A stretch of 40,885 nucleotides of DNA from Methylophilaceae bacterium. GTDB taxonomy: Bacteria > Pseudomonadota > Gammaproteobacteria > Burkholderiales > Methylophilaceae. Positions 1 to 8,115 of the stretch are shown in pieces (position 1 is the first letter of the stretch; each line of letters starts with the position of its first letter). Location: assembly GCA_009926205.1 (NCBI GenBank), contig RFPI01000008.1:1-40885 (forward strand), in the 5' to 3' direction. The notes beneath the pieces are model-generated. The model saw only the letters and a program-made list of their open reading frames with translations. It was not told the DNA's origin and ran no database searches. The translations under genes were made by a program, and so were the position numbers.

Positions 1-94
1 ACCAGCACATCTATGCAGCACAAGCACCCACACTTATCGGTTGTTTAGATTGTTAAAGAACAGTTCGATTCGCTAATCACTCAGCAATCGAGAG
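1..94 (-). other. rrn leader: 5' leader of an rRNA operon (16S gene lies off the left edge)
   Basis: On the minus strand this stretch reads from just below a strong promoter toward the window edge. It carries a boxA-type antitermination sequence followed by a segment (complement of about 22-45) that resembles the leader seen before 16S genes in Betaproteobacteria. The 16S gene itself is not in the window: its conserved 5' end is not visible. The transcription start near 94 is inferred from the -10 box position. tyrS next to an rRNA operon is a familiar betaproteobacterial arrangement, which supports the call. Confidence 0.8.
51..62 (-). promoter_or_regulatory. boxA: boxA antitermination site of the rRNA operon
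   Basis: The minus strand reads TGTTCTTTAACA, matching the bacterial rRNA boxA core (TGCTCTTTAACA in E. coli) at all but one position. In rRNA leaders, boxA RNA recruits NusB-NusE and the rest of the antitermination complex so that polymerase passes Rho-dependent terminators in the untranslated operon. It lies about 30 nt downstream of the inferred P1 start, as expected. Confidence 0.85.
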
Positions 95-100
95 GCGCGC

Positions 101-128
101 ATTATACAGGGCTACAGATTTTGGTCAA
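101..128 (-). promoter_or_regulatory. rrn P1: rRNA operon promoter P1 (proximal)
   Basis: On the minus strand there is a -35 box TTGACC (123-128), a 16-nt spacer and a perfect -10 box TATAAT (101-106), followed at once by GCGCGCC. The near-consensus core with a GC-rich discriminator is the signature of stringently controlled stable-RNA promoters, whose open complex is short-lived and sensitive to ppGpp and initiating-NTP levels. boxA follows about 40 nt downstream. Regulation is inferred from the sequence type. Confidence 0.88.
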
Positions 129-135
129 GTAGAAA

Positions 136-152
136 GGCCACAATTTGTGGCC
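136..152 (-). terminator. Short perfect hairpin between the two rRNA promoters
   Basis: Arms GGCCACAA and TTGTGGCC flank one central base. As RNA the usable stem is about 6 bp with a 5-nt loop, and on the minus strand it is followed by TTTCT. It lies immediately upstream of the P1 -35 box and downstream of P2 and tyrS. It could be a weak terminator for tyrS read-through or for P2 transcripts, or a binding site for a dimeric protein at P1. The poor U-tract keeps the terminator call weak. Confidence 0.35.
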
Positions 153-195
153 TTGTTCACTGTTTAATGCACATCGTCTTAAAAACGAAGCGCGC

Positions 196-223
196 ATTCT
201 ACAGTACAAAAGCGGCTGGTCAA
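196..223 (-). promoter_or_regulatory. rrn P2: rRNA operon promoter P2 (distal)
   Basis: On the minus strand: -35 TTGACC (218-223), a 16-nt spacer and -10 TAGAAT (196-201), then GCGCGC. The -35 box, spacer length and discriminator match those of P1 exactly, with the two -10 boxes 95 bp apart, so the pair looks like a tandem promoter set. It begins about 40 bp after the tyrS stop codon, so tyrS transcripts may also run into the rRNA operon. Confidence 0.8.
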
Positions 224-262
224 GAGCTACAAGGCAATTTTTACAAAGTAATTACATTTTTG

Positions 263-1459
263 TTATTGCAAGGTGACACGCGCAAATTTGCGTTTGCCTA
301 CTTGCACGACAAAACTGCTTCCTTGGCTCAGCTGCAGGTGCTTATCTGAGATTTTCTCACCGTCAATTTTTACACCACCTTGTTCTACCGCACGCATTGC
401 TTCGGAAGTACTTGTAACAAGGCCTACTTGCTTGAGTAACTGCGCCAATCCAATTTGAGCTTCTTCTAATTTTAATGCTACTTCTTCCACATCATCTGGG
501 ATGCCGCCTTTAGCTCTTAAATTAAAATCTTCTAAGGCCGCTTCGGCTGCAGCCTGGCTATGGAATCGCGCAACAATCTCTTGAGCAAACCGCACTTTAA
601 TATTTCTAGGATTCTCGCCTTGCGCTACCGCTTTTTTCCAATCAGCAATGACAGCCAAAGTTTCAAAAGAGAGTAGTTCGATATATCGCCACATTAACTC
701 ATCCGAAATCGACATGATCTTGCTGAAAATTGTATTGGCTGGTTCCGCTACGCCAATGTAGTTACCTAAAGATTTAGACATTTTTTGCACCCCGTCTAAA
801 CCCTCCAGCAAGGGCATCGTCAGAATACATTGCGGGGATTGTCCTGCTTGTTTCTGAAGCTCACGCCCCATCAGCAAGTTAAATTTCTGATCAGTACCGC
901 CTAACTCGACATCTGACTTAAGTGCTACTGAGTCATAACCTTGCAGCAGAGGATAGAGAAACTCATGAATGGCAATAGGCTGATTGTTTTTGAAGCGCTT
1001 ATCAAAGTCATCCCGTTCTAGCATTCGTGCCACTGTGTGGCTCGCTGCCAATCTAACCATGCCGGCCGCACCAAGCTCGTTCAACCATTTGGAATTAAAT
1101 ACCACTTCGGTTTGCTCAGGCTTGAGGATTTTGAATACTTGCTCGGCGTAAGATTTAGCATTTTCCTGAACTTGCTCCTGCGTGAGAGGAGGGCGCGTTG
1201 CACTTTTGCCTGTTGGGTCACCTATCATGCCGGTGAAATCTCCAATTAGGAATAACACATGATGTCCTAGCTCTTGAAATTGTCTGAGCTTATTCAGCAA
1301 AACTGTGTGGCCCAGATGTAGATCTGGCGCCGTTGGATCAAATCCAGCCTTTACCCTAAGAGGCTTACCCAGCTTAAGTTTTTCAACCAACTCTTGCTCA
1401 ATCAGTAGTTCATCACTACCGCGCTTTATGATGGCTAATGCATCTTGAATAGAAGTCAT
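263..1459 (-). CDS. tyrS: Tyrosyl-tRNA synthetase
   Basis: This cytoplasmic class I aminoacyl-tRNA synthetase charges tRNA-Tyr with tyrosine. The 398-residue product has the ATP-binding HLGH motif at residues 48-51 (variant of HIGH) and a KMSKS loop at 226-230. The KMSKS form is typical of the TyrZ-like subgroup, as opposed to the KFGKS form of E. coli TyrS. The C-terminal roughly 60 residues form an S4 RNA-binding domain. Length is normal for the subgroup. The ATG at 1459 fits the family N terminus, although its ribosome binding site is weak. The gene is divergent from anmK and runs toward an rRNA operon with no convincing terminator before the rRNA promoters. Confidence 0.96.
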   Translation of the reverse strand: MTSIQDALAIIKRGSDELLIEQELVEKLKLGKPLRVKAGFDPTAPDLHLGHTVLLNKLRQFQELGHHVLFLIGDFTGMIGDPTGKSATRPPLTQEQVQENAKSYAEQVFKILKPEQTEVVFNSKWLNELGAAGMVRLAASHTVARMLERDDFDKRFKNNQPIAIHEFLYPLLQGYDSVALKSDVELGGTDQKFNLLMGRELQKQAGQSPQCILTMPLLEGLDGVQKMSKSLGNYIGVAEPANTIFSKIMSISDELMWRYIELLSFETLAVIADWKKAVAQGENPRNIKVRFAQEIVARFHSQAAAEAALEDFNLRAKGGIPDDVEEVALKLEEAQIGLAQLLKQVGLVTSTSEAMRAVEQGGVKIDGEKISDKHLQLSQGSSFVVQVGKRKFARVTLQ

Positions 1460-1629
1460 CGCTAATCCATTCTAAAAAATCGTATTCACTCTCATCAGTT
1501 GCTGTAGCAGCAAACTTCTCGCTTGCATGCTTTTCTGTTAGCATCAAATCAGGTGATTCAAATAGTTATCTTACAAAACAAAGCGGGCATTTTAACGCAA
1601 AACCTAGACACTACATTCTTAAACATTTC

Positions 1630-2745
1630 ATGACACTATCTTTAACATCTCAACCACAATACTTTATTGGCTTAATGTCTGGCACTAGCTTGGACGGTGT
1701 GGACGCAGTGTTATGTGAATTTGATTCGAATGGCTCTAGGATGGTAGCAAGCCAGCACTTACCCTATCCAGATGATATCAAACAAGCCATATTGGCTTTG
1801 CAGGATTGTAGCGAAAACGAACTAGATAAGTCCGCACAACTAGCTAACCGTCTTTCACAAATTTACGCACAAACTATCCAACAACTATTATCTGCCGCTG
1901 GCTTTGACCCGCAACAAATTTCAGCTGTCGGTAGTCACGGGCAAACCATACGGCATAAGCCCGAACTCGCATATACACTGCAACTACAGAATCCTGCCTT
2001 GCTGGCTGAATTATCTGGTATTGATATTGTTGCCGACTTTCGCAGTCGCGATATTGCAGCCGGTGGTCAGGGGGCGCCCTTGGTGCCAGCTTTTCATCAA
2101 GCTGTGTTCTCGCATCCTGAAAAAAATCGAGTCATTGTTAATATTGGCGGCATTGCCAATTTAACCATACTGTTTCCACATCAGCGCCTGATTGGTTTTG
2201 ATTCTGGTCCAGGCAATATGTTGATGGATATGTGGGCACAACATCATATTCAACAAGCTTTTGACGCGGATGGCGCCTGGGCATCCAGCGGGCAGGTAGA
2301 TAAAGATTTACTAGACGACATGCTAGCAGAGCCCTTCCTCAAATTAACGCCTCCTAAGAGCACGGGTAGAGATTTATTTAACTATGGTTGGTTGCAAGGC
2401 ATTTTAAAGCAGCGCGATATAAGCGCCGTCGATGTTCAGAGAACACTGCTAGAATTTACTAGCATTACGATTAGCCATGCGATTCAACAGTACGCGCAAG
2501 CATGTGATGAAATCTATCTTTGTGGCGGCGGCGCTTATAATCGGGCTTTGGTAGAAAACTTGCGGCAAAAGCTACATCCTGTGAAAATTGCGGCTTCAGA
2601 CGATTTGGGTGTGCCAGTCAATTGGGTAGAGGCCTATGCTTTCGCTTGGTTAGCAAGACAAACCAAGCTAGGATTGGCCGGCAATGTTCCCTCTGTGACC
2701 GGCGCCTCTGGCGAGCGCGTTCTTGGCGCGGTTTATGCTAGATAA
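1630..2745 (+). CDS. anmK: Anhydro-N-acetylmuramic acid kinase
   Basis: AnmK opens and phosphorylates 1,6-anhydro-N-acetylmuramic acid with ATP to give MurNAc-6-phosphate, a step of cell-wall recycling. The 371-residue protein has the sugar-kinase/actin-fold signatures: the phosphate-binding GLMSGTSLDG near residues 14-23, a GSHGQTIRH motif, DFRSRDIAAGGQGAPL, a second phosphate loop VNIGGIANLT, FDSGPGN and a C-terminal CGGGAYN adenosine motif. No strong Shine-Dalgarno precedes the ATG. gltA follows after 29 bp, so the two may be co-transcribed. Association of anmK with tyrS and erpA is usual in Betaproteobacteria. Confidence 0.95.
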   Translation: MTLSLTSQPQYFIGLMSGTSLDGVDAVLCEFDSNGSRMVASQHLPYPDDIKQAILALQDCSENELDKSAQLANRLSQIYAQTIQQLLSAAGFDPQQISAVGSHGQTIRHKPELAYTLQLQNPALLAELSGIDIVADFRSRDIAAGGQGAPLVPAFHQAVFSHPEKNRVIVNIGGIANLTILFPHQRLIGFDSGPGNMLMDMWAQHHIQQAFDADGAWASSGQVDKDLLDDMLAEPFLKLTPPKSTGRDLFNYGWLQGILKQRDISAVDVQRTLLEFTSITISHAIQQYAQACDEIYLCGGGAYNRALVENLRQKLHPVKIAASDDLGVPVNWVEAYAFAWLARQTKLGLAGNVPSVTGASGERVLGAVYAR

Positions 2746-2774
2746 CCATAGTCAATATTAAATAAAGTTAAATT

Positions 2775-4076
2775 ATGAATAAACCGAGCAAAGCCATCAT
2801 TACCTTTGATAATGGTCAGGAACCCATCGAGCTACCAGTGCTGTCTGGCAATCTCGGTGTGGATGTTATTGATATTCGCACACTGGGCAAGCACGGTGTT
2901 TTTACCTATGACCCAGGGTTTCTCTCGACCGCATCATGCAGTTCGGATATTACTTTTATCGATGGTGAACAGGGATTACTTTACTACCGTGGTTATCCGA
3001 TTGAGCAGCTGGCGCAACACTGTGACTTCCTTGAAGTCTCGTATTTGTTGATTAATGGCGAGTTGCCTAACGCAGAGCAAAAACAAACCTTCACCAATAC
3101 AGTGCACAAACATACCATGCTGCACGATCAACTCACCAATGTATTCCGTGGGTTCCGTCGTGATGCCCATCCTATGGCAGTGATGATAGGTGTGGTTGGT
3201 TCTATGTCTGCCTTCTATGGGGAGTCTTCCAACATCCAAGACGAGAAAATGCGCGAGATAACGGCCTATCGTCTATTAGCAAAGGTGCCCACGATTGCGG
3301 CATGGAGCTATAAATACAATATTGGTGAGCCATTCATCTACCCGAAAAATAAACTGGATTATGCAGCTAATTTTATGCATATGATGTTTGCTACCCCGTG
3401 CGAAGAATACGAGCCCAATCCTGTATTGGCCAAGGCTTTTGAGCGTATTTTGATATTGCACGCAGACCATGAACAAAATGCTTCTACTTCGACTGTGAGA
3501 TTAGCCGGTTCGAGTGGTGCCAACCCATTCGCCTGTATTTCTGCAGGCATCTCTTCTTTGTGGGGTCCTGCCCATGGCGGTGCAAACGAAGCGACCCTCA
3601 ACATGCTCGAGGAGATTGGTGATGTAAGCCGAATCGGCGAATTCATCAAACGTGCGAAAGATAAAAACGATAGCTTCCGTCTAATGGGTTTTGGACATCG
3701 TATTTATCGCAATATGGATCCGCGTGCCTCTATCATGCGAGAAACCTGCCATCAGGTGTTAGACGAGTTAGGCTTGCATGATGACCCGATGTTTAAGCTG
3801 GCGTTGGAGTTAGAGCGTATCGCGCTTGAGGATGAATATTTTGTTAGCCGCAAACTGTATCCTAACGTAGATTTTTATTCCGGTATCGTCATGCGCGCTA
3901 TGGGTATCCCAAACTCGATGTTTACAGCGATTTTTGCCCTTGCGAGAACAGCAGGCTGGGTGGCGCAATGGAGTGAGATGATTTCTGATAGCGAAACCAA
4001 AATTGGTCGCCCTCGTCAACTTTATACTGGCAATACTAGACGGGATTTTGTGCCCATCAATGAGCGCAAAGCATAA
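2775..4076 (+). CDS. gltA: Citrate synthase (type II-like hexameric form)
   Basis: This enzyme condenses acetyl-CoA and oxaloacetate to citrate, the entry reaction of the TCA cycle. The 433-residue length and an N-terminal beta domain are those of the gram-negative GltA group. Catalytic residues are visible at H267 (AHGGAN), H308 (GFGHRIY, within the family signature ending in DPR) and D366 (VDFYSG), corresponding to H264, H305 and D362 of E. coli. It lies between anmK and the convergent erpA and ends in a strong bidirectional terminator. In many Betaproteobacteria gltA sits next to the succinate dehydrogenase genes, so this location is somewhat unusual. Confidence 0.96.
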   Translation: MNKPSKAIITFDNGQEPIELPVLSGNLGVDVIDIRTLGKHGVFTYDPGFLSTASCSSDITFIDGEQGLLYYRGYPIEQLAQHCDFLEVSYLLINGELPNAEQKQTFTNTVHKHTMLHDQLTNVFRGFRRDAHPMAVMIGVVGSMSAFYGESSNIQDEKMREITAYRLLAKVPTIAAWSYKYNIGEPFIYPKNKLDYAANFMHMMFATPCEEYEPNPVLAKAFERILILHADHEQNASTSTVRLAGSSGANPFACISAGISSLWGPAHGGANEATLNMLEEIGDVSRIGEFIKRAKDKNDSFRLMGFGHRIYRNMDPRASIMRETCHQVLDELGLHDDPMFKLALELERIALEDEYFVSRKLYPNVDFYSGIVMRAMGIPNSMFTAIFALARTAGWVAQWSEMISDSETKIGRPRQLYTGNTRRDFVPINERKA

Positions 4077-4092
4077 ACCGGGTGATATCAAC

Positions 4093-4119
4093 AAAAAGGG
4101 GGCTGAAGCCCCCTTTTTT
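4093..4119. terminator. Bidirectional intrinsic terminator between gltA and erpA
   Basis: A 6-bp GC stem (GGGGGC 4098-4103 with GCCCCC 4108-4113, loop TGAA) is flanked by five A residues on the left and six T residues on the right. Each strand therefore has a GC hairpin followed by a U-tract. It sits between two convergent genes and probably ends transcription of both. Confidence 0.93.
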
Positions 4120-4139
4120 ATTGCAGATAATTGCTCATT

Positions 4140-4490
4140 TTATACAGAGAATGAGGAGCCGCAGCCACAAGTGGTCGAAGCATTTGGGTTGCGAATCACA
4201 AATTGTGAGCCTTGTAAGCTGTCCTGATAATCGATTTCTGCACCAAGCAGGTATTGCAAACTCATTGGATCAATCAATAAAGTCACGGAGTCACGCACAA
4301 CTTGAGTGTCATCTTCATTAACACTGTCTTCAAAGGTAAAGCCATATTGAAAACCAGAACAACCGCCGCCTGTCACAAACACGCGCAGTTTTAAATCCGG
4401 TGAGCCTTCCTCATCGATTAATTCTTTGACTTTTTTTACCGCATTCTCGGTAAAAACCAATGGATCTTTCATTTCTACGGCTGCTTCCAT
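4140..4490 (-). CDS. erpA: A-type iron-sulfur cluster insertion protein ErpA
   Basis: ErpA carries [Fe-S] clusters to apo-enzymes, including those of isoprenoid synthesis and respiration. The three conserved cluster-ligand cysteines are present: one in GGGCSGF (C44) and two in the C-terminal CGCG (C108, C110). The frame can be extended three codons to a GTG at 4499, but that GTG overlaps the Shine-Dalgarno AAGGAG. The ATG at 4490 lies 8 nt after GGAG, so I chose it (116 residues). It follows argC on the same strand, a standard betaproteobacterial pairing, and shares its terminator with gltA. ErpA is preferred over IscA because of context and overall length. Confidence 0.93.
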   Translation of the reverse strand: MEAAVEMKDPLVFTENAVKKVKELIDEEGSPDLKLRVFVTGGGCSGFQYGFTFEDSVNEDDTQVVRDSVTLLIDPMSLQYLLGAEIDYQDSLQGSQFVIRNPNASTTCGCGSSFSV

Positions 4491-4550
4491 TTTGCACACT
4501 CCTTTAAAGTTAATGCTTCAATCGGCTAGACCAAAACCAACGGTTTCAGT

Positions 4551-5585
4551 TCAAGGTAACAGAGGTACCACTTGTAAACCTGTCGCTTCATCCCAGCCAA
4601 ACATAATATTCATATTCTGCACTGCTTGACCAGCAGCGCCTTTCACCAAATTATCAATCACCGATAGAATCACCACCCGATTCGTATCTTGATGATGATG
4701 TACCGCGATTCTGCAGGTATTTGAACCTCTTACAGAGCGAGTTTCAGGATGAGAGCCGGCGGGTAAGACATCTACAAATCTCTCATGCTGATATTTTTGC
4801 TCAAATAATTTTTGCACATCCATAGGCTTAGTGAGCTGTGCATACAAGGTCGCATGTATTCCCCGTATCATAGGCAACAAATGCGGAATAAAAGTTAAAC
4901 CCACCGCCTTGCCTGCCATGCCAGCCAAACCTTGGGAAATTTCTGGCAAATGACGATGACCACCAGCCGCATAGGCTTTGAAGCTATCAGCGGATTCGGC
5001 TAATAAGGTATGAACCTCAGCTTTTCTGCCTGCACCACTCACGCCTGATTTTGCATCTGCAATCAAAAAGTCGGGATTAATCACACCGGCCTCCAACAGC
5101 GGCAAGAAACCCAACTGTACTGCAGTTGGATAGCAGCCTGGATTTGCCACGATATTTGCCTTGGCAATCTGTGCCCGATTAATTTCTGGTAATCCATAAA
5201 CGGCTTGTTTGACCAATTGAGGACAGGCATGGGTCATACCATACCACTTTTCCCACTCAGCAATATCTTGGATACGAAAATCTGCAGCTAAATCGATGAC
5301 CTTAACACCAGCCGCTACTAATTTCTCAGCTTGCTGCATGGCAATGCCATTGGGCGTAGCAAAGAATACTAAATCACATACAGTTAAGTCAGCCTGTGCG
5401 GGATCTGTGAATTTCAAATCCACGTAGCCACGTAAGCTACTGAATAAGTCACTGACCGGCATACCAGCTTCTGCTCTTGAAGTAATGATATGCAAATCTA
5501 CCTGCGGATGCAGGGCAAGCAGGCGTAGCAGCTCAACGCCGGTATAACCCGTGCCGCCAACAATGCCTACTTTAATTTTCTTCAT
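4551..5585 (-). CDS. argC: N-acetyl-gamma-glutamyl-phosphate reductase
   Basis: ArgC reduces N-acetyl-glutamyl-phosphate to the semialdehyde with NADPH, the third step of arginine synthesis. The N terminus has the NADP-binding [10 protein letters not shown] loop. The catalytic cysteine is in NPGCYPTA (C151 when numbered from the chosen start), and a conserved GGHRHLPEI segment lies further on. Two adjacent ATG codons occur at 5588 and 5585. The Shine-Dalgarno GAGG is 4 nt from the first and 7 nt from the second, so the second is preferred. argH, the last arginine step, is elsewhere in this window at 17489-18913. An intrinsic terminator separates argC from the upstream ribosomal genes. Confidence 0.94.
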   Translation of the reverse strand: MKKIKVGIVGGTGYTGVELLRLLALHPQVDLHIITSRAEAGMPVSDLFSSLRGYVDLKFTDPAQADLTVCDLVFFATPNGIAMQQAEKLVAAGVKVIDLAADFRIQDIAEWEKWYGMTHACPQLVKQAVYGLPEINRAQIAKANIVANPGCYPTAVQLGFLPLLEAGVINPDFLIADAKSGVSGAGRKAEVHTLLAESADSFKAYAAGGHRHLPEISQGLAGMAGKAVGLTFIPHLLPMIRGIHATLYAQLTKPMDVQKLFEQKYQHERFVDVLPAGSHPETRSVRGSNTCRIAVHHHQDTNRVVILSVIDNLVKGAAGQAVQNMNIMFGWDEATGLQVVPLLP

Positions 5586-5646
5586 CATTTCACCTCAACA
5601 AAACAGCAATACTATCAAAACATAATCCTACAAAGCGAGTGTGGAT

Positions 5647-5674
5647 AAAAAAAGCCGCAAAATGCGGCTTTTTT
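5647..5674 (-). terminator. Intrinsic terminator after rpsI
   Basis: Stem GCCGCA (5654-5659) pairs with TGCGGC (5663-5668) around a 3-nt loop, extended by A:T pairs. On the minus strand it is followed by a run of seven T residues. It lies just downstream of rpsI and upstream of argC, so it probably ends the rplM-rpsI transcript. The reverse direction also has a T-run. Confidence 0.9.
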
Positions 5675-5687
5675 CGACACCCAAGAA

Positions 5688-6080
5688 TTAACGCTTGGAG
5701 AATTGCTTACGACGACGCGCCTTGCGTAGACCAACTTTTTTACGTTCAACTTCACGCGCATCACGAGTCACGAAACCAGCATTAGATAATGCAGACTTCA
5801 ATGCTTGATCGTAATCAATCAAAGCACGAGTGATGCCGTGACGAACAGCACCAGCTTGACCTGATTCACCACCACCACGTACGTTAACCATGATGTCGAA
5901 TGTTGTCTCGTTATTGGTCAACACCAATGGCTGACGCAAAATCATACGTGAAGTCACGCGTGAGAAGTATTCATCCGCAGGCTTATCATTCACAACGATA
6001 TTGCCTTTACCAGTCTTCAGGAACACGCGGGCTACTGAACCCTTGCGACGACCTGTACCGTAATTATATTTACCAATCAT
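5688..6080 (-). CDS. rpsI: 30S ribosomal protein S9
   Basis: S9 is a small-subunit protein whose extended C-terminal tail reaches the P-site tRNA. The 130-residue product has the family opening [18 protein letters not shown] and the very basic tail ending KQFSKR, both diagnostic. A Shine-Dalgarno AAGGA precedes the ATG by a normal distance. It follows rplM with a 9-nt gap in the universal L13-S9 operon and is closed by the hairpin at 5647-5674. Confidence 0.98.
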   Translation of the reverse strand: MIGKYNYGTGRRKGSVARVFLKTGKGNIVVNDKPADEYFSRVTSRMILRQPLVLTNNETTFDIMVNVRGGGESGQAGAVRHGITRALIDYDQALKSALSNAGFVTRDAREVERKKVGLRKARRRKQFSKR

Positions 6081-6089
6081 AGTTTATCC

Positions 6090-6530
6090 TTAAGCTTGGC
6101 TGTCAATAGCCAGAGGTTTAGGTTGCTGAGCTGCATGGTCATGCTTAGCACCAGCGTATACCTTCATCTTGCGGAACATGGCATAGCCAAGCGGACCTTT
6201 TGGCAACATACCTTTTACCGCTTTCTCCAAAGCACGACCTGGGAAACGGTCTTGCATCTTGGCAAAGGTTGTTGTGGAAATACCACCTGGATAACCAGAG
6301 TGACGGTGATACAACTTATCGCCGCCCTTATTGCCAGTTACCTTGATTTTGTCTGCATTGATGACCACGATGTAGTCACCAGTATCAACGTGAGGTGTGT
6401 AAATCGCTTTATGTTTGCCACGAAGACGGTGAGCGATGGCGCTAGCCAGACGACCTAATACCATGTCGGTGGCATCTACGATGTACCAATCGCGTTTTAC
6501 TTCATGTGCTTTTGCTGAAAAGGTTTTCAT
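6090..6530 (-). CDS. rplM: 50S ribosomal protein L13
   Basis: L13 is an early-assembling large-subunit protein. The product reads [11 protein letters not shown] at its start, with [13 protein letters not shown] and the [18 protein letters not shown] region typical of the family. The frame extends four codons upstream to a TTG at 6542, but the ATG at 6530 gives the usual family start and 146 residues. A strong promoter with a GC-rich discriminator lies about 40 bp upstream. It is co-transcribed with rpsI. No clear Shine-Dalgarno is visible. Confidence 0.97.
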   Translation of the reverse strand: MKTFSAKAHEVKRDWYIVDATDMVLGRLASAIAHRLRGKHKAIYTPHVDTGDYIVVINADKIKVTGNKGGDKLYHRHSGYPGGISTTTFAKMQDRFPGRALEKAVKGMLPKGPLGYAMFRKMKVYAGAKHDHAAQQPKPLAIDSQA

Positions 6531-6567
6531 TGCTCTAGCCAATATTACAAAAAATTTAAGAGGCGGG

Positions 6568-6597
6568 ATTTTATGATAGCGAGCGAGCGATTGTCAA
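6568..6597 (-). promoter_or_regulatory. Promoter of the rplM-rpsI operon
   Basis: On the minus strand a perfect -35 TTGACA (6592-6597), an 18-nt spacer and -10 TAAAAT (6568-6573) are followed by CCCGCC. The GC-rich discriminator resembles those of the rRNA promoters at 101-128 and 196-223, suggesting the same growth-rate or stringent control. The spacer contains the tetranucleotide GCGA three times in a row on the plus strand. Confidence 0.78.
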
Positions 6598-6642
6598 ACA
6601 GTATTGTGCTTTTAACGCTATTTTGTTTTTGTTCATGCCAAT

Positions 6643-7503
6643 TTATCGGAAATTCAACACGATCCCAACAAAGATTATTAGTCCTAACCAGTTATTATGT
6701 AAAAACGCTCTAAAGCACAGGTCGGGTTGGCGCGTTCTTATCAATGAGTAATGGTAAACGCTAAGGCCAGCGGCCAAAATCAAAGCAATAAAATAAATAG
6801 CATGCATCTGCAGCAAGCATCCCAGCCATAGCATTAGGCTGAGGAATAAGGCATAGCAAAGCATAATCATAGCGACTTCATGGCGCCCAAAACTTATCGC
6901 AGAAGAATGTATACCAATTTTTAGGTCATAAGGTTTGTCTACCATGGCGTATGCTGAGTCATAGGCCAAGGCCCAACATATATTCGCCAATAGCATTAGC
7001 CATGCAATATTTGGCACTTGTGCGTTCACTGCGGCGAATGCCATAGGAATACCAAACCCGAATGCAATGCCTAGATAAGCTTGCGGAAAAGGGAAAAAAC
7101 GCTTGAAGTATGGATAGCTCACTGCCAAGCCAAGGGCGGGGATAGATAATAGGATGGCCGTTGTGTTGAGCTGCAAAACCAATAGAAAAGCGATTAAGCT
7201 CAATACAATACTCAGTGCATAAGCTTGTTTTACCTTCAACTCCCCTGTAACCAACGGTCTATGTTTAGTTCGCAAGACACTGCCATCAAATTTTCTATCC
7301 GCAATATCGTTTAATACACAGCCAGCTGAACGCATTAACACGGTGCCAAGGATAAAGATGCAGAGTAATTTGCTGTTTGGGATGCCGTTACTAGCAATCC
7401 ACAATGCCCAAAGCGTCGGCCAAAGCAGAAGAAATATGCCGATAGGCTTGTCCAATCGCATCAGCCTGAGATAAGCATCAAGATTTTTTCTGATGTTGAT
7501 CAT
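6643..7503 (-). CDS. ubiA: 4-hydroxybenzoate polyprenyltransferase
   Basis: UbiA is an integral membrane prenyltransferase that attaches the polyprenyl tail to 4-hydroxybenzoate in ubiquinone synthesis. The protein shows many hydrophobic segments and the two aspartate-rich motifs of the family: NDIADRKFD in the first loop and a second one around DKPYD. The frame reaches a TTG at 7512, but that codon abuts the AAGGA ribosome binding site. The ATG at 7503 is 9 nt from it and overlaps the ubiC stop in an ATGA arrangement, so I chose it (286 residues). It is the last gene of the yicC-to-ubiA cluster. Confidence 0.95.
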   Translation of the reverse strand: MINIRKNLDAYLRLMRLDKPIGIFLLLWPTLWALWIASNGIPNSKLLCIFILGTVLMRSAGCVLNDIADRKFDGSVLRTKHRPLVTGELKVKQAYALSIVLSLIAFLLVLQLNTTAILLSIPALGLAVSYPYFKRFFPFPQAYLGIAFGFGIPMAFAAVNAQVPNIAWLMLLANICWALAYDSAYAMVDKPYDLKIGIHSSAISFGRHEVAMIMLCYALFLSLMLWLGCLLQMHAIYFIALILAAGLSVYHYSLIRTRQPDLCFRAFLHNNWLGLIIFVGIVLNFR

Positions 7504-8093
7504 TGACCGCAATCCTTATGATCCAATTTGCTTAGGCTTGGAAGAAATACTTCGGTCACCATAATCGCGCTAGACTGTTCTTGCATAAAGAATTGAGAAC
7601 GTCTTGCCCATACGGATTGCCGGGGCGAGTCTAGTGGTTGTCGCAACTCTTGGATTTGATTCATTCTGCGCATTAGAGGATGGTGCGGGTTTAACTTTTT
7701 AAACTGGAACGCCGTTCGACGCACTTTGGGGTTATTAAACAACATATTTCCTAAAGATTGGTTTCCCAAACCCTGCAAGCTTTTCCAACTATGCCGCAAT
7801 GAGGCCATAGCGGTAATGCTATGGGCAAAAACCACTGGTTGATGACCACAAAACAACAATACCTCGCGCAGGAATACCTCATCTCGAGGATTAATTCCGA
7901 GCACATTTGCCTCGTCGAAATTGGCTTTGCGTTTACCCTGAAAAATTTGTTGCACATGAAAACCCTGACCCAAAGCAATAAGCCGCTGAGTTAGCGAGGC
8001 TGGCTCTAGTAACCAGTCATTCACGCTGTGCGCAGCCAAGGGCCTTTGTATCCAACCTGCCCGAGCATAAAAATGATGTTTAAATACTTTCAA
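7500..8093 (-). CDS. ubiC: Chorismate pyruvate-lyase
   Basis: UbiC removes pyruvate from chorismate to make 4-hydroxybenzoate, the substrate of the overlapping ubiA. Recognisable family features are the LREVLL segment with R76 (same number as the E. coli catalytic arginine), the SLGNMLF stretch and VTEVFLP containing the conserved glutamate (E181). At 197 residues it is longer than E. coli UbiC (about 165) because of an insert of roughly 25 residues around 128-155. The start is a TTG at 8093; no ATG is available nearby and the Shine-Dalgarno is weak, so the exact N terminus is uncertain. Its stop overlaps the ubiA start by 4 nt. Confidence 0.9.
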   Translation of the reverse strand: MKVFKHHFYARAGWIQRPLAAHSVNDWLLEPASLTQRLIALGQGFHVQQIFQGKRKANFDEANVLGINPRDEVFLREVLLFCGHQPVVFAHSITAMASLRHSWKSLQGLGNQSLGNMLFNNPKVRRTAFQFKKLNPHHPLMRRMNQIQELRQPLDSPRQSVWARRSQFFMQEQSSAIMVTEVFLPSLSKLDHKDCGQ

Positions 8094-8115
8094 TATGATG
8101 CATTCTTTAAATCAA

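Noticed and set aside
3359-3649. Long minus-strand frames inside gltA and similar antisense frames in accC, gyrB and prmA
   Set aside because: They mirror the codon pattern of the real genes, lack ribosome binding sites and show no recognisable protein features.
5640-5648. Perfect DnaA box (TTATCCACA on the minus strand) upstream of argC
   Set aside because: About one perfect 9-mer of this class is expected by chance in a window this size, and it is isolated, far from the replication genes and overlaps a terminator.
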